A DNA stretch of 64,000 bases from Hypomesus transpacificus. Taxonomy: Eukaryota; Chordata; Actinopteri; Osmeriformes; Osmeridae. Below the pieces are notes generated by a model. The model was given only the letters and a program-made list of their open reading frames with translations, was not told the origin of the DNA and ran no database searches. Numbering within the stretch: the first letter of the stretch is position 1; each line of letters starts with the position of its first letter. Of the stretch, positions 42,787 through 59,361 are shown in pieces. The DNA is taken from NCBI RefSeq assembly GCF_021917145.1, contig NC_061068.1, positions 639,350 to 703,349 on the forward strand, read 5' to 3'. The translations under genes were made by a program, and so were the position numbers.

Positions 42787-42865
42787 GGGGGGGGGGGGGG
42801 GGGGGGGGGGTGGGGGGGGGGGGGGGGGGGGGGGGGGGGGTGGGGGGGGGGGGGGGGGGGGGGGG
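42787..42865. repeat. Three long G-runs (24+29+24), quadruplex-prone
   Basis: Seventy-seven G residues are interrupted by only two T bases (42811 and 42841). The flanks are single copy. On the opposite strand this reads as spurious polyproline. Confidence 0.95.
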
Positions 42866-44197
42866 TGAATTGACACTGGCGGAGTGTGGAGTGAGAGCGA
42901 GAAACGGTGAGTAGAAATGGCAAGCAAGTAAACTTAATTTGTCTTTCAAAAAAAAAAGTCGCCTGCCATAAAATGAACAGAGAAGCGTATTGGTATTACC
43001 TTGGAAGAAATGCAGGATGTGTGATGGTTTGTTTGACCAGTTTATAAAGGAATGTGTTCCTAGTAAGCGTTTGAAGCACTGAGTGTGTGTCTGTGTTAAT
43101 GCACTCCCATTTTTAGTCAAGGCCAGACGGAAGGGCAGGCTAATGCTTTAGCACATTTAGAACGACTGCCAGGTATGTCCGTTTTCTAAAGGTACCCTTG
43201 TGTTGCCAATAGCAAAATAACTGATGTTAGTGTGTGGTCAGAAATGTATGTTGCTGCCTGTTACAATCGTACATGGAAGCGCAAGAATGTGTCGGCTTCC
43301 TAGCTTGTGAAGTCTTTGGGCTCCGTGTAATTGTTGGGATAGAAGTTCCATGCCATGAAACGATGAAATCAGGCAAGGAAATTGTTCTGTTGAGCTTACT
43401 GTATATCCTAGAAGACCGTTAAACACGTACGAACCTTCATTTACGTTCCAGTATTATTTCATTTTTGGTCATAAAAGGGAATTTCCCTTCACATTATTGG
43501 CTAGGTTGCTAACTAGGTAGCTACTAGCTAACTTGGGTTGCTAACTATAACTTAATGTAGCACTAGCTTACATGCTAGCTAGCCAGCTAATTAAACTATT
43601 AGGGTATCCACTGAGGTTATCTTGTTATCCTTATTAGCTAGACAACTACTCTGTCTTAGCTAGCTATACCATACAATGTGTTGATTGGAATATGCTATTT
43701 ATTATGATAGCTACGTCTTAATTATTTTAGTTTTTTTGTTAGGGGGGCTGGGGTGGGGGTTGGGGGGCTGGGGGGGGGGGGGGGGGGGGGGGGGCGATGG
43801 GGGGCGGAGGTAGTTTGGGCGAGGCGAGATTGCTAGCGTGCTAGCAAAGATCAATTAATTAGCCTACATGACCAGAAGTGGCCTGGTACTGTCTGTAGCT
43901 ACCTAGCTTTGATGTTATTCCTGAGCATCAAGCTTGTAGGTAGGTAGCTAAGAAGTTAGGCTACAATAATATTTATTTTGCTGCCTAGCCAGCCTAGACT
44001 ACTTGGCTAGGCAGTCATTTCAATCGATTAGCTTAGCTGCGAGTGCTGTTTTGTCGTTCTATGTTGTGGGGATTGGGTCAGTTGCTTCGTGGCTATGTAT
44101 AGCTATTCAAACCAGGTATATCCAACGTTTTAGCCAGATACTTAATCAGTGTAACACTTCAGGTTTCTACTGTACTCATGGAGTGTTGCACATCTGA

Positions 44198-44385
44198 ATT
44201 TAGTCATTTTTAGCAGACACTCTTATCCAGAGCGACTTACAGTAAGTACAGGGACATTCCCCCCGAGGCAAGTAGGGTGAAGTGCCTTGCCCAAGGACAC
44301 AACGTCATTTGGCACGGCCGGGAATCGATCCGGCAACATTCAGATTACTAGCCCGATTCTCTAACCGTTCAGCCACCTGACTTCC
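44198..44385 (-). mobile_element. tRNA-derived SINE, full-length
   Basis: On the minus strand it has a tRNA-like head with A box TGGCTGAACGGTTAG and B box GGATCGATTCC, a middle with TTGTGTCCTTGGGCAAGGCA, and a tail matching CTGTAAGTCGCTCTGGATAA and GCTAAAAATGACTAAA. Same family as the copies at 52009 and 58941. Confidence 0.88.
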
Positions 44386-46565
44386 TCTGTGCTAGCTCGT
44401 TCACTAAATGACAGGACAGTCACTTCAAAGAAAGGTTAAACTTGTGTCACGCCAGCAAGTTTAGATTTTTTTTTTTATGGTTGTAGGTAATGGCTTCCAC
44501 TTTTCACCCCACTTTCCAGCTGTCTAAGGCCTATGTTACATCCATGTGTCCAAAATATCTGTTCATGGTGATGAGATGTAGGCAAGCTCAGATATTATAA
44601 TCCACTTCCCTTCACAGCAAGCATGCGGTCTGGGATCTTTTTTAGGCATACTTTTCCGTCGTACCAGCCCGATTATTGGCAGTCAGGAAAGAGGAAGCGA
44701 TGACATCTTTTACTGACAGTTGGGGATCTTTTCTTTTCTTCTAACTGGTGTCATTAGCATCTTTCTCAACTAGTTTCAGTAGTCGTGTCTTTAGGTTATC
44801 ACACGACCTAACTTACAGTTTTAGTGCTGCAAATTGGCGCTCTTTGGACACCTGAATCAAGATTTGTGTAAAATTGTAGGCCCTACAATTAAAATCAGTT
44901 GGTAGATTTTGAACAAACAGTCCTGAGCAAGAGTGTTGTCAGTGATATAAACAGCTACAATGAATAGTCTGCGAACCAGATAGATATGCAGAAATACAAA
45001 ATGAGTGCTAATAATGACATCATATTTAGATGCTGACTGGCTTGTAGTTTATATAGATTTGATAGAATCCTTCACCTGGTTTTCAACTGACATTAGCCTG
45101 AAAGACTTCCTGAAAGATATTTGATTGAGTGACACTGTGGGACACCTTACGAGACCAGTGTTGAACCACACATCCTGCTTGGGTGAGCAAGTATCAATTT
45201 GACTAGCCCCGAATGTTCTCTGCTTTCACACCCTTCTCTCTAAACCTAGACCGCGGGCGGTTTGGTGAAGAGAGCGGAATGCCCCTTGTTTCGTGTGACT
45301 CGTAAGGGAAATGGAGAGGATGGCGTAAGTACTGCCTGCTTGATAAGGCTGTGGCTTCCTGCTGGCCACACTGGGCCGGGGGAGATAGGCAGCCTGTCAC
45401 TCAAAGCTTTGCTGACTCAGGCTGGGTGATGATGACCCTGGACAGAGACCAGAGCATATCATCCGTATCGGCTGCGTATTAAACCCTATCTATGTAGTCT
45501 TGATGGTGAGGTTGACCCCAGTTGTTGGGTCATTTCTCTCTCTCTCTTTCTCTCTCTCTCTGGCTTGCTCTTTCTAGCTGTCTCTCCTCCTCCGTCACGC
45601 TCTCCCTCCCTCTCTCTTTCCTCCTCCTCTCTTTCTCCCTTCCTCTTTCCCTCTCCTGTCTCTCCTCAGTGCTGCTTAGTTTGTGTCTTGGCCGGGGTCT
45701 GGGCTGTGTGGCTTCTTCTGTGGTCCTCTCCTGCTTCTCCCCTGCCTTACATGGAGACATACCTCCGTCCTTAGTGGGTGAGTGATGCCGTGATGTCATA
45801 ATGGCAGGCCCGTTTGCGGTGCGTGTCTCTCTCCTTATTTGTTGGCAGGATTGAGAGTGATGGGGGGGGTGTTTAACGCTAGTTTGTTTTGTCAGGAAAG
45901 ACACTGTTGTTGTTAAATGGGTGGTGGAGCCAGAGCCGGCGAGTTTCTTAGATTCCCCCCCCCCTCAAACAGATGTCCTTACATGGCTGTGTGCGTGTGA
46001 TAAGTGTGCGCGTGTGTGTGTGTGTGTAGATCTAATCGCTCGTTTAACTTTTTTCCATTGCTGGCGTGCTCTGTAATGGCTCCTCTCCAGGGGCCTTCTG
46101 GGATGGGAGGGGGTTCAGGTCAGCTATAGATCTGGACGTCCACATCAGATAGACATGTGCAGGAAAGTTTAGCTTGTGATCTGTGACCATGGGGGACCCA
46201 ACCAGGGATGTTCTGCATGTCGGCCTAGCCCGTGACCTGAGGCTTCACTTCCAGAGAGCTCCAGAGAGCTTCCAGAGAGCTTCCAGAGAGCTCCAGAGAG
46301 CTTCCAGAGAGCTCCAGAGAGCTTCCAGAGAGCTCCAGCCACGGATGGAGATTAATCATAGTTCTGGGACATTTTAATATCTGGGGCAGAGCATTATTTC
46401 AAGAATAAGTCGTTTTCTTAACCGAGGTAGGGACCTGGGGGTCTTGATGTGGGGCTTGGGGTCTGGTGTCAGGCCTGGTGTTGACCTTAGACAGACCTCC
46501 AGACTGCTCTGTGCATGAGAACCTCTTATCTTAGCTGATGTAGCACTGTACCAGTCAAGTTGAGC

Positions 46566-47616
46566 TGCCCCATACCCAGAAAACTACCCCTCCTCCTCTA
46601 TACCCAGAAAACTACCCCTCCTCCTCTATACCCAGAAAACTACCCCTCCTCCTCTATACCCAGAAAACTACCCCTCCTCCTCTATACCCAGATAGCTTCC
46701 CCTCCTCCTCTATACCCAGATAGCTTCCCCTCCTCCTCTATACCCAGAAAACTACCCCTCCTCCTCTATACCCAGAAAACTACCCCTCCTCCTCTATACC
46801 CAGATAGCTTCCCCTCCTCCTCTATACCCAGAAAACTACCCCTCCTCCTCTATACCCAGATAGCTTCCCCTCCTCCTCTATACCCAGAAAACTACCCCTC
46901 CTCCTCTATACCCAGAAAACTACCCCTCCTCCTCTATACCCAGATAGCTTCCCCTCCTCCTCTATACCCAGATAGCTTCCCCTCCTCCTCTATACCCAGA
47001 TAGCTTCCCCTCCTCCTCTATACCCAGATAGCTTCCCCTCCTCCTCTATACCCAGATAGCTTCCCCTCCTCCTCTATACCCAGATAGCTTCCCCTCCTCC
47101 TCTATACCCAGATAGCTTCCCCTCCTCCTCTATACCCAGATAGCTTCCCCTCCTCCTCTATACCCAGATAGCTTCCCCTCCTCCTCTATACCCAGAAAAC
47201 TACCCCTCCTCCTCTATACCCAGAAAACTACCCCTCCTCCTCTATACCCAGATAGCTTCCCCTCCTCCTCTATACCCAGAAAACTACCCCTCCTCCTCTA
47301 TACCCAGAAAACTACCCCTCCTCCTCTATACCCAGATAGCTTCCCCTCCTCCTCTATACCCAGATAGCTTCCCCTCCTCCTCTATACCCAGATAGCTTCC
47401 CCTCCTCCTCTATACCCAGATAGCTTCCCCTCCTCCTCTATACCCAGATAGCTTCCCCTCCTCCTCTATACCCAGATAGCTTCCCCTCCTCCTCTATACC
47501 CAGATAGCTTCCCCTCCTCCTCTATACCCAGATAGCTTCCCCTCCTCCTCTATACCCAGATAGCTTCCCCTCCTCCTCTATACCCAGATAGCTTCCCCTC
47601 CTCCACCCTAACTCTC
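46566..47616. repeat. 28-bp minisatellite with two monomer types (about 37 copies)
   Basis: The shared part CCCCTCCTCCTCTATACCCA is followed by GAAAACTA (type A) or GATAGCTT (type B). The 5' end begins with type A; types then mix, and long blocks are pure B. The copies differ almost only at these sites. Confidence 0.96.
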
Positions 47617-48222
47617 CCGATGCACCGACAAGGTTAATTTCAGTGCACAGCTATCACACCTGTAACTAGCTATGTTGGTCAACTGGATCACATCATACAT
47701 CAGGAAACACCTTGTTTGTGCTGTTCATCGGTTAGAGTTGTGGCTTGTGGTGGTCGAGCCATAAGGCTTCTCCCAAACCAGATCTCACAGCATTAGACTG
47801 GAGCCTAGTGTTCACATTCAGCAGTGTTGCAGAGTGGTTCTGACATGGTGTTCTGTGTGGAGGACGCCAGAGGGATGGTGTCATTGCACAAGCAGCCAAA
47901 AACCATGCATCTCCATTGTAACCGCACAGCTGGTTCGTGTTTAGAGAGAGGGGTCGTGCACCCCCTCACCTGCCCCACCCTGGAGCTTCAGGCCTGGGTG
48001 TTCACTATCGGGCTGCTCCCTGTCCGGGGGAAGGACATGGAGCCTGGCTCGCTACGATCCTGAAAGTTCTCACAGGAGTCTGAAGAAGGGGAAAAAAACA
48101 ATGATCTTATTTTGTCTCTCCTTTTACTCCCTTTCTCCTTCTCTCTTGCTCTCTCTCTCTCTCGCTCTCTCTCCACCTCTCTCCACCTCTCTCTCCACCT
48201 CTCCTCCTGTTTCTGGGTGCAG

Positions 48223-48254
48223 ACTGTTGGGCTGTCCGGTGAAGAGATTCCGCC
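48223..48254 (+). other. 5'UTR part of rap1a first coding exon
   Basis: The acceptor GGGTGCAG at 48215-48222 lies 32 bp before the ATG, after a CT-rich tract, so rap1a has at least one upstream untranslated exon. Confidence 0.6.
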
Positions 48255-53168
<4,914 letters not shown>

Positions 53169-55059
53169 GACCCCCCCCCTCCCCGACCCCCCCCCCCCCC
53201 CCCCCCCTCCCTGCCGCAGCAGCTCTGAGCCAGGTGAGTGAGTGAGTGTGTGTGTGTGTGGGGAGGGGGGGGGGGGTGATTTGTGTGTGTGTGTGTGTGT
53301 GTTTGCACTGGCAAGCCACAAGAGAGCAGTATACATCTAATCATAATTCAGCAGGAATGTTGCTGAACTCATTTGGTTTCCCTGTTATCTCTCACTCTCT
53401 CTCAGAATGCTGTAATGAAGAACTGTTGCTCTGATTGGACCGTGCCAGCATTCCGACGTCCCCGTCCCCCCTCCCCCAGCAGCAACCATTAACAGTAAAA
53501 CGGATGATCTGATTGGTTACCATCAAAATCAGCATGTCCAATGAGAAGACTCGTACCTTACTTCTCTTTGGACTTCGAGTTAACCCCTCCCCCCAGGGGT
53601 CAGTCCCCCGCCCCCCTCCCCCTCCCTCCCCTCCACCAAGAACTGTCAGTCTCATCATCTGTCAGAGTGCTCCTTTTTGAAAGTAATCAAAAACACAACA
53701 GAAACAATTTAAGAAAAGGATCATAAAAACAAAACAAAAAAAAGGTTTAAAAAAACAAACAAAAACCACAGTATTTTCCATCTTCGCCATCTAGCGTATA
53801 TGAAGACGAGAGGCTACTTTAGTTGTATGATTCTACATGTCTCCAACCAAGCATGGCCACAGCTGTTATTGAGCGTAAATGTTTCAAGTGAAGTCGTGTG
53901 GAAGGAAGCGCTGTTTTGAAAGGCCCTTCTCTAGTGGAACACCTGTCATGTCTGTGGTGATAGATCAAGGTCCTCGTGTCTTTTTGTTTTTCCCAATGTT
54001 CATGGACCTTACTCTCCTGTAAGTTTCTCAAATGTGACTTAATTTTATAATCAGTCACTGGGATTTCATAGTGCCCACAATATATTCTAATGCCATTTTT
54101 TTGCATAACAATGCTTCAGAAAAAAATGGGTCTTTTATAGAACGAATATGGGGAAAATAAGGATTGATTTCTATGTCTCTTGAAGCTGAAATATATTATA
54201 CTAAACCAACTCTAATAATGCTTCCTGTGTTTCTGTCAAATGATGTTCCAGCTTTTATGGATTATTAAATTTTAGTACATTTTCATTATTTTGGTCATTT
54301 GTATTTTGTGTATTTAACTTCTCGCGCACATGCGGCCGTGATGGTGAACCCTGAACCTTCCCGGTGTTTTATCACCCGATGCATGACTCTCTGGATTGGC
54401 ACCCCCTCGCGGGAGCGCGCGCTTCAAAGAGTGAAGGATTTCGTCTTGATATCGCATCCAAAAGAAGGGGAGACAGAAGTCTCACATTATACCGTCTTTG
54501 TTGTTGAATTCAAGAGAAGGATGTCTGTTATCTGTGTAAATATCAGATGCTATTTTAAACACAAAATCCTTAAAATTCGTCATTCAAACGGTATAGTAAC
54601 GAACGCAAACCAACATTCTTGCTCCACGACATCGCATTCTGAGGAAATATACCCCAGTATGATCATGATTATTGCAGGTTGAAAGTATTTCACATGGCAT
54701 GGCTCTTCGTACTAATGTATAGGTTCAAAGGCATGCGATTTTAATGCAGTTAGCCTGTGCTTAGGGTGGGTTACTCAGACAGGTCGAAAACACCAGCCTT
54801 CTGATCCAGAATAGGCTATCAGGTCTCCTGAAAAGGGACCAAAGGTTCACATGCCTAGCCTACAAAAGACAAGTACTAAAAACAATGTATCAACCATGTA
54901 TCAACATCAAAAGAACCATCAAATCCTTTTTTAAGATAAGAAATATTATTTTTATTAAGTCAATGAAATAAATGAAAAAATAAAACATAACCTGTCAACC
55001 CTACACATGTATTGGTATTCAATTTATGCTATTAAATGTACACAATGCTGGCGTAGAAG

Positions 55060-55912
55060 GATGGAAACGTATGCGGGGGGAGAGCATTTCATGGCAGGTT
55101 TTCCATTAGATGTAAGTGCAATGCACCCCCTGTTAACCCTGACTAGGACAGTGTGACATGTCTGAAACTTACTGTGGTTACTCAAACTAGTGCCCTCAGT
55201 GTACAGTAAGAATCATTTGATTCTGGGATATACAGAACAGACAATAGAGGGGGGGTGCATTTCACGACAGGCTTAATGCACCCCCTGCTAACCCTGACTA
55301 GGAAAGTGTTACATGCCTGAAACTTACTGTGGTTACTCATACTAGTGCGCTCAGTGTACAGTAAGAATCATTTGATGCTGGGATATACAGAACAGACAAT
55401 AGAGGGGGGGTGCATCTCACGACAGGCTTGTTGTATTCCTTGTCACGAAATGCACCCCCCGCTAACCCTGACTAGGAAAGTGTCACATGCCTGACACTTA
55501 CTGTGGTTACTCATACTAGTGCCCTCAGTGTACAGTAAGAATCATTTGATGTTGGGATATACAGAACAGACAATAGAGGGGGGGGTGCATCTCACGACAG
55601 GCTTGTTGTATTCCTTCTTGTCACGAAATGCACCCCCCGCTAACCCTGACTAGGAAAGTGTCACATGCCTGACACTTACTGTGGTTACTCATACTAGTGC
55701 CCTCAGTGTACAGTAAGAATCATTTGATGTTGGGATATACAGAACAGACAATAGAGGGGGGGTGCATCTCACGACAGGCTTGTTGTATTCCTTCTTGTCA
55801 CGAAATGCACCCCCCGCTAACCCTGACTAGGAAAGTGTCACATGCCTGAAACTTACTGTGGTTACTCATACTAGTGCCCTCAGTGTACAGTAAGAATCAT
55901 TTGATGCTGTAA
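55060..55912. repeat. 155-178-bp satellite with palindromic arms, 5 copies
   Basis: GACTAGGA-anchored copies begin at 55141, 55296, 55470, 55648 and 55825. Each unit contains CAGTGTACAGTAAGAATCAT and a hairpin with arms GGGGGGTGCATCTCACGACA and TGTCACGAAATGCACCCCCC (17 of 20 complementary). The last copies are nearly identical. Confidence 0.93.
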
Positions 55913-56039
55913 CTTGCTTAACTACATGCTCTTATGGTTTCTTCCCTTTAGCATTTATTTTTGGGGTTGTTCACAATGTGTACTTCTTGTTTTTGGCTAC
56001 CCGCAATGCTTTGGGGCTATCTTAGTGTTATTATCAGTG

Positions 56040-56125
56040 ACCTATGCACTTTGTAAAGCTCTCTCTTGGAAGTCGCTTTGGACAAAAGCGTCTGCTAAAT
56101 GAATAAATGTAAATAAATGTAAATG
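56040..56125 (+). mobile_element. L2/SINE 3'-tail remnant
   Basis: GAAGTCGCTTTGGACAAAAG and CGTCTGCTAAATGAATAAAT with trailing TAAATG repeats, the common fish L2-like tail. The upstream 55914-56040 may belong to the same element. Confidence 0.65.
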
Positions 56126-56297
56126 CAGATCGGCCAGCCTGGCCAAGTCTCTGGCAATTGCCCTTTTTATGTCATCCATGACAGCAAGGACGGATGTAAG
56201 GCTAACATAATCGAATACAACGCGTTGAAAACGATTAGCAAATTGTGTGTCAAATACCGCCTACCTATTTTTGATTGACACATCTCATTAACATATT

Positions 56298-56480
56298 GAG
56301 ATGAATGAATAAATGAATGAATTAATTAATTAATAAATGAATTAATAAATGAATTAATAAATGAATAAATAAATGAATAAATAAATGAATAAATAAATGA
56401 ATAAATAAATGAATATATAAATCATTCAATGAATTAATAAATTAGTAAATAAATGAATACAAAAATAAATACATACATAA
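56298..56480. repeat. AT-rich (AATGAATAAATA)n microsatellite
   Basis: Imperfect AATGAATA/AATTAATA units over about 180 bp. Confidence 0.95.
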
Positions 56481-58548
56481 ATGTAACATATATGTAACTA
56501 TTGATTGACAATTGTGCATTAATTAATACATATATTTGTTTATTTCTGTCTAAATGCAGGGATGTGGACATTTATTTATTCATTCATTCATTTGTAAATA
56601 TGGCAGGTTTGGTCCTCCATAGTCAGAGGTTGTCGGTTCGACTCCCGGTCAGAGCGGACAGTGGCCCGTATACCTCTGACGGAACTTGCAAGACCACGTC
56701 TGTTACATTGGCACCAGGGTTGGGGAGTGACTAGTTATATGTTATGGAGTTTTCGTGAATACAAAAATACATGTAATTGTATTACATTAGTTACTGAGAA
56801 AAGTATACGCAGTCAAATGACAGTTATTAATCAAAATGTTGGTAATTACAAAGGGGTTATAGCCGAATACATTCTTTTCGGTAAAAAGTTTTAAAGCTAA
56901 TGATATGTAGAATATAACCTTCATTCTGTTGCTTTGCATCTTTTTTCTGTCTAGGCAGCCTTCATTCATTTGGCAGTATAAACGCTGTGTGGTGTATTCA
57001 AACTGTATGATAAACGCTGTGTGGTGTATTCAAAACAAGGATGCACATGGTTATTTAACACTGTGGGCTGCTGGCATTCCTGCTGTAGCCAAATGACAAT
57101 CAAATGACACACCTCATTCAAGAACGACGGTAGATTACAGGCCTGCATGATTCCTAGCCGTTTGGTTATTCATTGACTAAACTAAACACTGAACTACTGG
57201 TTCGCACCCCATATGACAAGTTTAAAATCCACGTTACCTGTGCGTTAATGCACAGTTCTTAGTCAACGTCAGCAGTTCTATTCTTATTTAACAAAATATC
57301 CTAAACCTGCAGAAAAAATATATTGGGGCCATGACCTTGGTGTACTCAGTGGTAGATAGGTGCCTAGTCTGGTCCAGGGGACTACAGGCAAGGGGACTCT
57401 GGACCAGAAAGAGGAGATAACTGTAAGTGTAATTAGTATTCTCAGATATGTTCACCGTGTAAACGGTAAAATGGTGACACCAGTGTCCATTGGATGGGGG
57501 CCAATGTGTTTCATCTGTCCTCCTCGGTAAGTGGTAAAACACAGCTTTAAAGAAAATATTAGTGATGCATTTTAACAAAAGTAAACAATATGAAATCACA
57601 ATTATATCAGAATGACATGAAAAAACAATGAAGAAAACATCAGTTAGAGCACAAATGGCTAAATTAACCAATGCCATAAAAAGACACACAAAGACAAGGG
57701 CCACACTTGCATGTCTATAATGCTGGAGATAAGAAAGGGAGGGGGGGGGGTCACCTTAGAGTGAGAAGACTGATGTGTTGTAAGGTCTACATTTGCCTGC
57801 AGGTAAATGAGGATGAGCCTGTGATCTCTGGCTCAAATGGCTCAACACAGATAACGGTTATTTCAGTTGTGGCTGAGTTATAATGTGACCATGCTGGATG
57901 TGTATCGGATAATTTCTTATAGTTTCTATAGCATTTGCATTTTGTCACACGCTCAGTTCTTTAAGTAAACTGTTGGATAGTGACACCAGTGTTCAATGGT
58001 ATGGGGTCAAAGAGGTTCTCCCCAGGTAAAAAAAAGTACACTGAAGGATACTTAAATATACTTAAGTGCATCTTTTTTGACTGAGAAATCTACTTTGAGT
58101 CCACCTTTCAGATAACTGTTAATATACTTATACTATGTATGAAATGTATTAATGATTCTTCTGGAGAGGTTACAGGATGTTGGAACACTGACTGTCCTTT
58201 ATATGATGGATGGTTACTTCTTTCCATAGCTTCTCGTATTTCATCCCCAGTGTGATACCCAGGGTCCGACACACATATTAGCTTTCTGCACTGATGTCTC
58301 TTTATCAATAAACCATCCCTGTGAAGTGCTGCTATGCTTTAACGTCAGTTTACCCAGCAGTTTAACAAGTAAGATTTGACCTGTTCTTGAACTTATGACC
58401 TCTATCCTATTCTCCTGCACTCGCTACCTGTGCGTATTTGTGTGTCTCCTGTTCTGTATCCAGTGTCCCTGTACATTCTGATACTAGCTGCCCCGCCCCT
58501 CTGGTTGAACAGAGGGTGGTGATTAGCTGATGTGTGATAAGACGGGCT

Positions 58549-58686
58549 TTTAAATATCCTGATGCCCAAAGTTCTGCATCCACCTGTCGTTTGGACCACA
58601 GGTAAAAGAGAAGCCACTAGCATAATTTCCATCTGGTCATCTGTTAGAGAGAAGAACATCAGAGACTTGCTGATAGCTGGTAGAAG
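58549..58686 (+). promoter_or_regulatory. Candidate promoter and 5'UTR exon of LRAT-like gene
   Basis: TATA-like TTTAAATA at 58549 lies about 25-30 bp before a plausible start. The exon would end at 58686 before a good donor, GAAG|GTAAGACTG. The matching acceptor TTTCTTTCAG ends at 59340, 21 bp before the ATG. Inferred from sequence signals only. Confidence 0.4.
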
Positions 58687-58711
58687 GTAAGACTGAGAAT
58701 ATTAGGGTGCG

Positions 58712-58905
58712 GACAGCAGTGTATGACTGACTGTAACAGGACACAGTTAGTAGTGTATGACTGACTGTAACAGGACACAGTTAGTGGTGTATGACTGACT
58801 GTAACAGGACACAGTTAGTAGTGTATGACTGACTGTAACAGGACACAGTTAGTAGTGTATGACTGACTGTAACAGGACACAGTTAGTAGTGTATGACTGT
58901 AAGCA
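58712..58905. repeat. 34-bp minisatellite, six copies
   Basis: AGTGTATGACTGACTGTAAC plus AGGACACAGTTAGT is repeated almost perfectly, starting about 25 bp after the predicted donor at 58687. Confidence 0.93.
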
Positions 58906-58940
58906 GATAAGGAGTAGTAGTACAGTAAGACTGAGAATAT

Positions 58941-59136
58941 GGGGGAGTCAGGTGGCTGAACGGTGAGGGAATCGGGCTGGTAATCTGAACGTCGCCAGTT
59001 CGATTCCTGGCCGAGCCAAATGACGTTGTGTCCTTGGGCAAGGCACTTCACCCTACTTGCCTCGGGGGGAATATCCCTGTAGTTACTGTAAGTCGCTCTG
59101 GATAAGAGCGTTTGCTAAATGACTAAATGTAAATGT
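58941..59136 (+). mobile_element. tRNA-derived SINE, full-length, TSD AATAT
   Basis: It starts GGGGGAGTCAGGTGGCTGAA, with B box GTTCGATTCCTGG and the shared tail GTCGCTCTGGATAAGAGCG. AATAT flanks it (58936-58940, 59137-59141). A nearby duplicate of the target, GTAAGACTGAGAATATTAGG at 58687-58706, shows the uninterrupted site. Confidence 0.92.
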
Positions 59137-59361
59137 AATATTAGGAGGCTGTTAGTAATGTATGAATTATGGTGCATGTGGAAGTGAAGCATTAAACTGA
59201 GAAATTGTTCTGTGTCTGTTTTTATGGGAACAAAAAGTTATTTAGCTTTGAATCCCATTTGATAAATTATAGAAAAATATATTAATTGTAAATGTTTTAA
59301 TCTTCATCAGAATGGGTAGCAATTGTTATGTTTCTTTCAGTTCACATTCCTTGTTGCGAAG

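Larger units (their letters stand above)
40227..48254. other. timm17a 3'UTR, spacer and probable rap1a 5' region
   Basis: No complete gene is seen. Contents: timm17a polyA signal (40990); a duplicated roughly 170-bp segment with CCCTAACCCTAA motifs (41490-41740); three G-runs (42787-42865); a G-run (43770-43794); a SINE (44198-44385); a 21-bp repeat (46254-46336); and a large 28-bp minisatellite (46566-47616). Sequence ending AGCGAGAAACG|GTGAGTAG at 42905/42906 could be a rap1a 5'UTR exon, but this is a guess. Confidence 0.6.
53169..58560. other. rap1a 3'UTR and spacer
   Basis: No protein gene is supported. The 5' part (to about 54300) is likely rap1a 3'UTR; ATTAAA at 54264 is a weak polyA candidate. 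Further on lie a palindromic satellite (55060-55910), a SINE/L2 tail (56040-56120), an AATGAATA-type microsatellite (56298-56480), a B-box-like GGTTCGACTCCC (56633) and a repeat resembling widespread fish transposon ends (GGTTGGGGAGTGACTAGTTA, 56717). The ORF at 54299-54682 has no recognisable domain. Confidence 0.6.

Noticed and set aside
42717-43120. Minus-strand polyproline ORFs
   Set aside because: Translation of the poly-G runs at 42787-42865; homopolymer artefact.
54299-54682. 127-codon ORF downstream of rap1a
   Set aside because: No recognisable domain, signal or splice context; likely 3'UTR or spacer.
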